A stretch of 64,000 nt of DNA from a virus: IMG/VR virus record IMGVR_UViG_3300023179_000009, positions 310,001-374,000 of that record. One strand, given 5' to 3'. Shown piece after piece: positions 45,083 through 51,186 of the stretch. The translations under genes and the position numbers were made by a program. The notes beneath the pieces are model-generated. The model was not told the DNA's origin and did no database searches. It saw only the letters and a list, made by a program, of their open reading frames with translations. Every line of letters begins with the position of its first letter. Position 1 is the first letter of the stretch.

Positions 45083-45325
45083 ATGAACGATACAATCAAA
45101 TGGCGAAACTTGCCCGCCCGCATGACCCCGAAGGTCGATCCCTCGTTCGATGAACTGTGTCGTGCGATGAAGAATCGTACACAGATCACGGTCATCGGAG
45201 CATGGGGCCATCCCATCACTGGCCTCGTCAACAAAATCGAGGCAGAGGGTGGTAGCGGTCGATGCTGGAACGTGACGATCAGTCACGGCATCCACACCAG
45301 CACGATCTTCGTCCGCACGGCGTGA
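45083..45325 (+). CDS. hypothetical protein, 80 aa
   Basis: CGGAGTTTTTCC precedes the ATG. ITVIGAWGHPITGLVNKI and a C-terminal beta strand suggest a small barrel (Sm- or SH3-like). Unknown. Confidence 0.7.
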   Translation: MNDTIKWRNLPARMTPKVDPSFDELCRAMKNRTQITVIGAWGHPITGLVNKIEAEGGSGRCWNVTISHGIHTSTIFVRTA

Positions 45326-45393
45326 TACCAACTAGGGGGACACAGGACACAAGCCTGTGTCCCCCTAGGTTCGTTTCCACCCCGGAGGATCAC

Positions 45394-45945
45394 ATGATCC
45401 ACATCGCTAGTTTCGTTCGGCGTCAAACCGCCGACAGTCGGTTCAGCCACTGGACGCTGGACGACAATGCTCTCGTCCAAAGGATCGAAGCCGGTCTGCC
45501 CAATGCCAAACCCGGATACCGGGATGGCGTGGTGCTCGTGCCGGTCGATCCCGATGGCTTCTTCAGTGCCACGGTCACGCTGACCAACGGCCAAAAGCTG
45601 GTGGGCGAGTTCGCCAGCCGTCGCACCGGCGAAGAGCCTCGTAAGAGTCTCGCCGCCATCGGCCAGAAGCAGCCCGCCGGTACGGTGTGGGTCGTGCTCT
45701 ACGCCCACCACGTTCTCGCTGAGAAAAACGAGAACGAGACCGATGCCGACTGGGAAGTGGTCAGCGTCAACGCCAGCCCGAGCGTGGACGCTGAACCGGC
45801 TCCCATGCCGCCGGAAACGCTGATCGCCAACCACTTCGAGTTGGATGGCGGGACGGCGACGAAGATGAGCGACAGTGACTTCGTCGCATCGCTCAAGGCC
45901 AGCGTCCTCTACTGGAAGGACAAGGCACAGGTTCAGCCTGAGTGA
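45394..45945 (+). CDS. DUF3228-family protein, 183 aa
   Basis: GGAGGATCAC precedes ATG at 45394. FVRRQTADSRFSHWTLDDNA, PGYRDGVVLVPVDPDGFFSA, then WVVLYAHHVLAE, DADWEVVSVNA and PMPPETLIANHFELDGGTAT follow the full DUF3228 pattern known from bacteria and eukaryotes. Complete length. Function of the family is unknown. Among the most GC-rich genes of the window. Confidence 0.8.
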   Translation: MIHIASFVRRQTADSRFSHWTLDDNALVQRIEAGLPNAKPGYRDGVVLVPVDPDGFFSATVTLTNGQKLVGEFASRRTGEEPRKSLAAIGQKQPAGTVWVVLYAHHVLAEKNENETDADWEVVSVNASPSVDAEPAPMPPETLIANHFELDGGTATKMSDSDFVASLKASVLYWKDKAQVQPE

Positions 45946-46021
45946 TACCAACTAGAACAGTGTCGAGGGGGATGGCAACGTGCTGTCCCCCTCGACGGTT
46001 CGATTCCTTCAGGAGAACAAA

Positions 46022-46294
46022 ATGGAGTTGCACATCTACCAGCTCGGGGGTCTCGACAACGACTCCCTGATCGGCATCGCTCACGACACGCACACGATGC
46101 GGTCGCTGATCGAACTGGCCGAACGCCGGGGTGCCACGGGCGTGAGCCTGCACGGCACCGTCCCGCACTTGCGGGAGAGCGTGAGCGGTGAGTTCACGCT
46201 GGACGAGGCCAAGCGGGAATACAACAGGGCCGTCGATGCGGTCAACGCCGTCATCATGGACGGCATCGACCCGGCGTTCGGGATGCAGCCCTGA
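46022..46294 (+). CDS. hypothetical protein, 90 aa
   Basis: AGGAGAACAAA precedes ATG at 46022. Begins MELHIYQLGGLDNDSLIGIA; alternates strand and helix with FTLDEAKREYNRAVDAVNAV. The upstream repeat is followed by a long hairpin (GTCGAGGGGGA/TCCCCCTCGAC, about 45962-45994). Confidence 0.7.
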   Translation: MELHIYQLGGLDNDSLIGIAHDTHTMRSLIELAERRGATGVSLHGTVPHLRESVSGEFTLDEAKREYNRAVDAVNAVIMDGIDPAFGMQP

Positions 46295-46362
46295 TACCAA
46301 CTAGGGGACTACAGGAACGGCCTGTAGTCCCCTAGTTGCGTTCCTGCCCCGGAGACTTCGCC

Positions 46363-46530
46363 ATGATTTCTGAAGGGCCGAACGATCTTTTCATTGAAGA
46401 CGGCGAAAGCCTGTCCTCGATCATCGAACGGATCGGCAAGAAGTGGCCCGGTGCCACACTCGATCATTGCAAGATCGAGCACAACGACTGGTTCGAAAAA
46501 ATGATCGTGAAGTTGGTATCGCCTCAGTGA
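46363..46530 (+). CDS. small hypothetical protein, 55 aa
   Basis: CGGAGACTTCGCC precedes ATG at 46363. Acidic helix then strands (ESLSSIIERIGKKWPGATLD). Unknown. Confidence 0.65.
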   Translation: MISEGPNDLFIEDGESLSSIIERIGKKWPGATLDHCKIEHNDWFEKMIVKLVSPQ

Positions 46531-46605
46531 TACCAACTAGGGGGACACGAGGACACAACTCGTGTCCCCCTAGGCTCGTTTTCCTCAACAACAGGAGCCT
46601 TCCCC

Positions 46606-47079
46606 ATGAAGGTGCAAAAGAAAGTTTTCCGTTTCCACGCCAAGCGTGGGCAGCAGGATATGGTGATCGAACTGCTGCGGCAGTATGGTCAACCGTGGAC
46701 GACCACGAGCGCCGAGGGCATTCGTGTGTTCGTCGAGTTGCCCGAGGGCGTCAGCAAGCGGAGCGTCGATAAGATGCTGCGTGATGCTGGTGTGCCGGGT
46801 GCGGCATCATGCCGTAACGTCCCCATCGTGGACGTTGGATATGATGCCGGAAGGATGGAGCCTGCCCTTGAACGGCTCTATCGAGCCGGATACTTGAACC
46901 GAAAGGTCAAGATCTCGTGGGGCGGCACACGGGTCACCATCGGCTATCTTCGGGCAGAAGATTACTGCGACGGGCCGGGATTCGGCTTGTACGTAGACCC
47001 CGACAAAAAGATGAACGGCTACCAACTGCCGACATCGGCAGTTCAAGGAACACCGGGACAGAAACTGCCGTGGTGTTGA
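46606..47079 (+). CDS. hypothetical protein, 157 aa
   Basis: AGGAGCC upstream. First half alternates strands and helices like two ferredoxin-like units (VQKKVFRFHAKRGQQDMVIE; VFVELPEGVSKRSVDKML); second half Gly-rich with YCDGPGFGLYVDP. Unknown function. Confidence 0.7.
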   Translation: MKVQKKVFRFHAKRGQQDMVIELLRQYGQPWTTTSAEGIRVFVELPEGVSKRSVDKMLRDAGVPGAASCRNVPIVDVGYDAGRMEPALERLYRAGYLNRKVKISWGGTRVTIGYLRAEDYCDGPGFGLYVDPDKKMNGYQLPTSAVQGTPGQKLPWC

Positions 47080-47156
47080 TACCAACTAGGGGGACACAGG
47101 ACACAAGCCTGTGTCCCCCTAGGTTCGTTTCCCCTCCAACAAGAAAGATTCTTCAC

Positions 47157-47405
47157 ATGAAGAACTTCCTCAAGCTGCTCCTCTGCTCTGTTCTGGTCGG
47201 ATCGTGCTTCGCCGCCATCATCTGCGGCTACGTGATGGTCGGAACGGCCATGGGGTATTTCCACCCCAACTACGTTCCCGAAGCGGGTGAAACGCTTCTC
47301 GGTTTCTACGTCACGCTGTACACATGCAGCGTGGCCCCATTCCCGTTGCTGGTGCTGCTCATCAGTACCAGTACGGCCGTTGCGAGTGTGTTCGAGCATC
47401 GGTGA
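47157..47405 (+). CDS. two-TM membrane protein, 82 aa
   Basis: AAGAAAG upstream of ATG at 47157. Residues 6-30 (KLLLCSVLVGSCFAAIICGY) and 48-78 (LGFYVTLYTCSVAPFPLLVL) are membrane segments. Inner-membrane role likely (holin-like or exclusion functions cannot be told apart). Confidence 0.7.
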   Translation: MKNFLKLLLCSVLVGSCFAAIICGYVMVGTAMGYFHPNYVPEAGETLLGFYVTLYTCSVAPFPLLVLLISTSTAVASVFEHR

Positions 47406-47427
47406 TACCAACTAGAACACCACACGA

Positions 47428-47595
47428 GTGAACACCGTCTACGGCTGGTCATCCTCACCCCCTGCTTGCAGGCGTAGAGGGTGCCAAACCGGAAGCGTGG
47501 GCCGACATGCGGGTTCGATCCCCGTAGTCGTTTCCTGTCTGGTGCGGATCATAGGGGCTGATCGTAAATGCTCCGCCAGCCGTAGACGGCTTCAC
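47428..47595 (+). ncRNA. structured RNA closed by a 19-bp helix, fills a cassette
   Basis: GTGAA plus CCGTCTACGGCTGG (47428-47448) pair with CCAGCCGTAGACGG plus TTCAC (47576-47595). Inside are CACCC[CCTGC-TT-GCAGG]GGGTG, a T-arm-like GCGGG-TTCGAT-CCCCG, and GCGGA[GATCA/TGATC]TCCGC hairpins. The 61-codon frame ending in the repeat starts inside the closing stem and is not credible. The tRNA-like T arm suggests a tRNA-derived or tRNA-mimicking RNA. Confidence 0.6.
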
Positions 47596-47615
47596 CTTGT
47601 TAATACCAACTAGGT

Positions 47616-47668
47616 TGGTGTCGAGTGAGTCACAACGTGTGACACACTGACGTTCGGTAGGTTTCTTT
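47616..47668 (+). repeat. 53-base leader, copy 1
   Basis: Almost identical to 48242-48294 (one T/C difference seen). It starts with TGGTGTCGAGTGAGTC and ends GGTAGGTTTCTTT, and precedes the Shine-Dalgarno of a gene beginning ATGAGCAAG. Internal GTCAC/GTGAC pairing. A duplicated 5' leader with a probable shared regulatory function. Confidence 0.7.
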
Positions 47669-47681
47669 CAGGAGGATCGCC

Positions 47682-48056
47682 ATGAGCAAGCCCAAGGTCA
47701 AGTCCGAGCCCGTCGCCCGCACCGCCAAGCCCAAGTCGGCCAAGCAGTTGGCCAAGCGGGCGGCGAACATCGCTGCCTGGGAAGCCCGCAACGCCGCCCT
47801 TCGGAACGGCACCTTCAAGGGCGTGGTCGAAAAGGCCGCTGAGGCGAAGGCCCGACACGTGGCCGAGCGGATGGCCGAGACGGAGAAGGCCCGCACGATG
47901 GTGGTGACCCACATGAGCCACCCGGTCTACGGCCAACGGCTCAGCCGTTTCCTCAACGGCAGCAAGGCCGACCCGAGGTTGCTGGCCAACGTGGTGATCC
48001 CCAACTGGATCAAGACGCAGGGTATCGTCGTCGATCACGTGCGACCCACCACGTGA
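47682..48056 (+). CDS. very basic Lys/Ala-rich protein, 124 aa
   Basis: AGGAGGATCGCC upstream. First 45 residues are Lys/Ala/Pro-rich (MSKPKVKSEPVARTAKPKSA), histone-H1-like in composition; the middle is a coiled coil and the C-terminus globular. A nucleic-acid-binding protein is likely by charge. Shares its leader with the gene at 48307. Confidence 0.7.
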   Translation: MSKPKVKSEPVARTAKPKSAKQLAKRAANIAAWEARNAALRNGTFKGVVEKAAEAKARHVAERMAETEKARTMVVTHMSHPVYGQRLSRFLNGSKADPRLLANVVIPNWIKTQGIVVDHVRPTT

Positions 48057-48070
48057 TCTGATACCAACTA

Positions 48071-48226
48071 GGGGGGTGTGAGTGATGCAAGTCGCTCACA
48101 CCCCCCAGCGGGTTGACGGCCCGCCATCCTGTCCCCGTCTCGACCCCTGAGTCATCCACACTCATACGCTTCGAGTGACTCAAGTCGGGGGATGGGATAA
48201 CTGGCCGTCGCCAGTCTTCCACCTAG
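48071..48226 (+). ncRNA. structured RNA cassette with nested long stem
   Basis: After a GGGGGGTGTGAG/CTCACACCCCCC hairpin, GACGGCC (48115) pairs with GGCCGTC (48203), CCATCC (48124) with GGATGG (48190), CCCC with GGGG, and TGAGTCA (48148) with TGACTCA (48176), forming one long interrupted arm. No ORF of note. Third gene-less cassette in the last 6 kb of the array. Confidence 0.55.
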
Positions 48227-48241
48227 TGATACCAACTAGGG

Positions 48242-48294
48242 TGGTGTCGAGTGAGTCACAACGTGTGACACACCGACGTTCGGTAGGTTTCTTT
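48242..48294 (+). repeat. 53-base leader, copy 2
   Basis: Second copy of the leader found at 47616-47668, upstream of the gene at 48307. The two downstream genes both start ATGAGCAAG but then diverge, so the leader and first codons were probably duplicated or exchanged as a unit. Confidence 0.7.
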
Positions 48295-48306
48295 GGGAGT
48301 CATGCC

Positions 48307-48675
48307 ATGAGCAAGACGAAGAGCAAGGTCAAGCAGCCGGAGGCCGTGGTCGAGCAGCCGGTCGCCCCGGTCGAGACGAAGAGCATCGCTTGGCCGGTCG
48401 AGGCCGAGAAGGAACTGCTCTCCTCCGGTGGCTACATCAGCGGCGGTCGTTTCTATCTGCCGATGAATCGTGCGGCGGGTACGTGCGAGTACACGAGCAA
48501 GGCTGGTCGCACGGCGACCTACTGCATCTTCCGGGCCGACACGAACGGCTACAACTTGCTGCCCATCAGCAAGAGTGGCAAGGTCGCTCACAGCGACATC
48601 AAGCAGAACGGCAAGTACCTCAACGTGGGCTTCCGTGTCAGCAGCGAACGTGTCAGCAAGGTCGTGATGCGGTAG
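48307..48675 (+). CDS. hypothetical protein, 122 aa
   Basis: GGGAGTC precedes; ATG at 48307 fits the shared leader. Basic Val/Lys/Pro tail (MSKTKSKVKQPEAVVEQPV), then a beta-rich domain with GGYISGGRFYLPMNRAAG and YCIFRADTNGYNLLP. Contains Asp-Thr-Asn-Gly internally by chance. Last coding cassette. Confidence 0.7.
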   Translation: MSKTKSKVKQPEAVVEQPVAPVETKSIAWPVEAEKELLSSGGYISGGRFYLPMNRAAGTCEYTSKAGRTATYCIFRADTNGYNLLPISKSGKVAHSDIKQNGKYLNVGFRVSSERVSKVVMR

Positions 48676-48734
48676 TGATACCAACTAGGGGGGAGCGTGG
48701 TGAAGAGCCACGCTCCCCCCGACTGTCGAACGGA

Positions 48735-48771
48735 GTGCCGCAGGGTCGAGCGATGACCCTGCGGCACTTTT
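48735..48771 (+). terminator. 13-bp terminator hairpin at the array's end
   Basis: GTGCCGCAGGGTC (48735-48747) pairs with 48755-48767, then TTTT. It follows a normal boundary hairpin (GGGGGGAGCGTGG...CCACGCTCCCCCC). A last repeat copy (48792) and a GGGTGGGTACCC element end the array. Confidence 0.65.
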
Positions 48772-48809
48772 CGAAACTCAGAAACTCTGAGTGATACCAA
48801 CTAGAGGGG

Positions 48810-49098
48810 TGGGTACCCTATGCCACTGCTGGCGGATACCGCACCACCCTATTGTTTATAACCCTTTAATTTTTTATTTTTATCTAATAGGGTTTTGTTT
48901 TTCAAGAACTCTGCGGCAAAAATTTCCGCCGCCGAATTTTTCTCACCCTCTATTAGGCTCAAAAAATTATTAAAAGCCGTTTTCTGTAAAAATCGCCGTT
49001 AAAAATTTTTGCAAGTACTACTATGATTATAATGAAGACTTAAAAGTATTTTATTTCGCTTTAAAATTTGTAAAATAATTAAAAATATAAGGACAATT
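48810..49098. other. array-exit intergenic region
   Basis: Composition falls abruptly from GC-rich to very AT-rich. CCCTATT (48848) and AATAGGG (48887) could pair. GCGGCAAAAATTTCCGCCGCC is palindromic in part. TTATAAT at about 49028 may be a -10 for the following gene. No ORF. Confidence 0.5.
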
Positions 49099-50577
49099 AT
49101 GGATAAAAATACAAAAAAAAATACTAGTAATAACAAAAATAAAAAAGGTTTAGATTTTAGAACTTTATCTTTTTCTTTAGTTTCATTGGGGGGTTTCTAT
49201 AGAGATTACACTAAAGGACAAGTTCAACTTCCGTCTCATCAAAATCCCAGATTTTTAGCTGGGGGGTGGAACGATAGAAAAAAGAAAAAATGGATAAATC
49301 GAATTAAAAGAGTGGCAAGTGATAAGAATCTTCCATCAAATCAAAAAGCAATAGGGGGAGTTATAACAACATATCAAATTGAAAAGAACAACTCCCAAAA
49401 TATGTCTGGAAATATTCAAGAACCAAAATTCATCAATGACGGCGCACATAGGGCAATACACGCAATTAAGGATTATTTAGAAAAAACAAAACCAGACCTC
49501 AAATTAAAGAAAAAAAACTTGAAAAAATTCAACCAACAGCAAAAAAATTATGAAAAATTTTTAAGTATGTTAGATGAAGTTTTAATTGGAGAAGAGTTCA
49601 AACTTTACAAAGATGAAGATGCCGCCATGCAGGACTTTGTAAGCCTCAACACGGAAGGTTCTCGTGCCACGGCTTATGAAATTTTAACTGGTATAATGGA
49701 AGGAAAAATAGAAAAACACTGGGGTATTGGTAAAGATAAAATTCTTTCTTTAAAAGAAAGAATAGAAAATGTCACACCAGACAGATTGATCTTCTTGGGA
49801 TTTAAACCAAAAGATGTTGGGGCAATATTGATTGGAGATAGCGATGTTAAAAAGAAACAAAAACAAAACACCATAAGAGATAGTCGTGCTTCTTTTCTAA
49901 GATTTGTGAACAAAAATATTTTCCAATCACCTTATTTCGGAATTTCTAGAAGCCGTTTTTCAGACAATACTGGACGAGGGCAAAGCGGACATAAAAAAAT
50001 AGAACCAGAACTATTTGATTTTTTTAAAAATAATAGCTTGGACTATTGCTTACAACAAATTGAGAAATGGGAGTGTTTTGCTCAAGATGCTTTTGCTTTC
50101 TATAAGCAAATTTGTAAACAAAAAGAATTTCAAGAATTTGAAATAAATTATGATGAAAATGCTATTCGGTGGTGGTTTGCAGCATTTATTTATATAAATA
50201 ATAATAATTTAGGCATTGAATTTGCAAGAAAATTCACTGAGTCTTTTCTTATCAAGCAAAAAAACGGACAACAATTAACTTATACAAATAAAAAAGGACA
50301 AATAAAAGTATTAAATTTACAATTACAAAAATTTAATAATACTTATGTAACAAGTCTTGGTTTGGATGCTATAAACCTTGAAGAAAAATCAAACAAACCT
50401 TGTAGGAAAAAGCCAAATTTAAAACCAGTGGCTGGTTTTCATAATAGTCATATAAAAAGTTTTGCAAAACACGGAGAAGGCGAAACTGTGCCCGAAAACG
50501 CAATAGAAAACAGGGCACGAGGAGTAAAAGATATGACTGTGGTTGAAAAACAAAGAATTTTGTTTGCTAATGTGTAA
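49099..50577 (+). CDS. DUF262/DGQHR-like protein, 492 aa
   Basis: ATAAGGAC upstream. A Lys/Asn tail, then FINDGAHRAIHAI (about residues 112-124) and DFVSLNTEGSRATAYEIL (about 177-194), which correspond to the D-G-x-H/Q-R and L-N-x-x-G-x-x-x-x-x-Y-E-L motifs of ParB/DUF262-related NTP-using domains (GmrSD, DGQHR proteins). No C-terminal HNH nuclease is visible. Role unknown; related proteins act in defence and DNA modification. AT-rich. Confidence 0.6.
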   Translation: MDKNTKKNTSNNKNKKGLDFRTLSFSLVSLGGFYRDYTKGQVQLPSHQNPRFLAGGWNDRKKKKWINRIKRVASDKNLPSNQKAIGGVITTYQIEKNNSQNMSGNIQEPKFINDGAHRAIHAIKDYLEKTKPDLKLKKKNLKKFNQQQKNYEKFLSMLDEVLIGEEFKLYKDEDAAMQDFVSLNTEGSRATAYEILTGIMEGKIEKHWGIGKDKILSLKERIENVTPDRLIFLGFKPKDVGAILIGDSDVKKKQKQNTIRDSRASFLRFVNKNIFQSPYFGISRSRFSDNTGRGQSGHKKIEPELFDFFKNNSLDYCLQQIEKWECFAQDAFAFYKQICKQKEFQEFEINYDENAIRWWFAAFIYINNNNLGIEFARKFTESFLIKQKNGQQLTYTNKKGQIKVLNLQLQKFNNTYVTSLGLDAINLEEKSNKPCRKKPNLKPVAGFHNSHIKSFAKHGEGETVPENAIENRARGVKDMTVVEKQRILFANV

Positions 50578-50590
50578 GTTTATGTGTTAT

Positions 50591-50625
50591 AGCACTTGTG
50601 TTTTAATGATTAAAACACAAGTGCT
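50591..50625 (+). terminator. 17-bp inverted repeat after the DUF262-like gene
   Basis: AGCACTTGTGTTTTAAT and its complement meet around a single G (50591-50625). No T-run beyond the palindrome, so it may be a bidirectional terminator or an operator for the late gene that follows. Confidence 0.5.
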
Positions 50626-50635
50626 ACATACTTGT

Positions 50636-50956
50636 ATGAAAAAATTCAAACAACACTTAATCGAACAAGGATTCTTTGGCAACATGCTCAATCGTGCCAA
50701 AGGAATTTTCGCTCCACAAACCGATCCGAAACAACCTAGAAATGGCGATTATTTAAAAATATTCAACCTCTATAAAGACAACGGAACATACTTGTTATCG
50801 TCTATGCTAGAAGGATATCTGCTTATTAATAAAGACGGTTCTGTGCATATACAATTTGATAATAATCACACTTCTAAATTAGCAAATAACCTACAACAGG
50901 CCAAACTTGAGCCAAACGGACCAAGAAGATGGAAGATTAATCGCTATATGCAATAA
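50636..50956 (+). CDS. putative head-packaged protein, 106 aa
   Basis: ATG at 50636 is chosen because it starts MKKFKQHLIE|QGFFG, matching the T4 capsid-targeting/cleavage pattern. The body has DYLKIFNLYKDNGTYLLSSM and a beta-rich end. The upstream frame from 50543 overlaps the previous gene and is less likely. Confidence 0.7.
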   Translation: MKKFKQHLIEQGFFGNMLNRAKGIFAPQTDPKQPRNGDYLKIFNLYKDNGTYLLSSMLEGYLLINKDGSVHIQFDNNHTSKLANNLQQAKLEPNGPRRWKINRYMQ

Positions 50957-50990
50957 ATACGATAACTTAATTAAAAAAGGTACAAACTCT

Positions 50991-51176
50991 ATGATCTTTC
51001 TTGTTGTTTTCGTTGCTTCGTTACTTTACATCTTATATTCAAGAAAAAAACGATCTAATCAAATTCAATCTCAATTCGTTTTGGTTACCGGAGTCTTTTT
51101 AACAATCATGTATATCGTTTGCTTGTTGTCGGGCATATGCACTATATTGAATTTCATATGGGAATGGATGTTGTAG
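50991..51176 (+). CDS. two-TM membrane protein, 61 aa
   Basis: ATG at 50991 begins MIFLVVFVASLLYILYSRKK, one TM segment with basic stop; a second follows (VLVTGVFLTIMYIVCLLSGI). CAATAAATAC, a late-like box, lies 35 bases upstream. Holin-like in size and topology, but not identified. Confidence 0.65.
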   Translation: MIFLVVFVASLLYILYSRKKRSNQIQSQFVLVTGVFLTIMYIVCLLSGICTILNFIWEWML

Positions 51177-51186
51177 TTTTAATAAT

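Larger units (their letters stand above)
28764..48723 (+). repeat. covarying CTAG-to-CTAG hairpins following the repeat
   Basis: In about thirty boundaries the CTAG of the repeat opens a hairpin whose right arm ends in CTAG: for example GGGGGAGTGT/ACACTCCCCC (28776), GGGGGGTGTG (32542), GGGGGTGTGGATG (37724), AGGGTGTGG/CCTACACCCT (39862), GGGGACACGAG/CTCGTGTCCCC (46538), GGGGACACAGG/CCTGTGTCCCC (45334, 47088). Stem sequences differ but stay paired. A T/C-rich tract (TTCYTTTT) and Shine-Dalgarno follow. Weak U-tracts make plain termination doubtful. Confidence 0.85.
3925..48805 (+). repeat. cassette-boundary repeat TRATACCAACTAG, about 85-90 copies
   Basis: Copies seen by eye near 3925, 5417, 7318, 7571, 7747, 9749, 11445, 12702, 13357, 13729, 14320, 15439, 15790, 16210, 16570, 17520, 18179, 18810, 20133, 20412, 21626, 22349, 22976, 23832, 24341, 24774, 25089, 25907, 26792, 27207, 27812, 28035, 28308, 28768, 29286, 29576, 29862, 30609, 30839, 31446, 31725, 31965, 32533, 32865, 33384, 33741, 34491, 35122, 35642, 36000, 36389, 36757, 37192, 37453, 37710, 38191, 38448, 38979, 39472, 39852, 40201, 40356, 40949, 41222, 41602, 42128, 42424, 42758, 43006, 43314, 43699, 44148, 44442, 44720, 45008, 45324, 45944, 46293, 46529, 47078, 47404, 47602, 48060, 48228, 48677 and 48793. 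Core ACCAACTAG is nearly invariant; early copies end CTAA. All are on the plus strand, at gene 3' ends. Confidence 0.95.

Noticed and set aside
7488-45951. Many minus-strand ORFs starting MVS or MVL and plus-strand ORFs starting MIPTR
   Set aside because: They begin in the repeat itself: its complement reads TTG-GTA-TCA (M-V-S) and its plus strand TTG-ATA-CCA-ACT-AGG (M-I-P-T-R). These are artefacts of the repeat.
46917-47156. N-terminal extension of the two-TM protein (frame open from 46917)
   Set aside because: The frame crosses the repeat and hairpin and overlaps the previous gene; ATG at 47157 with a normal leader is better.
47428-47613. 61-residue ORF ending Val-Asn-Thr-Asn
   Set aside because: GTG start lies in the closing helix of the structured RNA; Arg/Ser/Pro-rich frame of the kind that GC-rich non-coding DNA gives by chance.
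28764-48723. All boundary hairpins as ordinary Rho-independent terminators
   Set aside because: Most lack a clean U-run, and only about 20 bases remain before the next ATG, leaving no room for a new promoter after each. True terminators (20090, 27582) look different.
7318-48805. CRISPR array
   Set aside because: The 13-base repeat recurs at gene-sized, variable intervals and sits at gene ends; there are no uniform short spacers and no cas genes.
7318-48805. Integron-type attC cassette array
   Set aside because: The one-gene-per-unit layout is similar, but attC core sites (RYYYAAC / GTTRRRY pairs) are not present in consistent form, cassettes have their own Shine-Dalgarno sites, tRNAs are included, and no tyrosine integrase is in the window.
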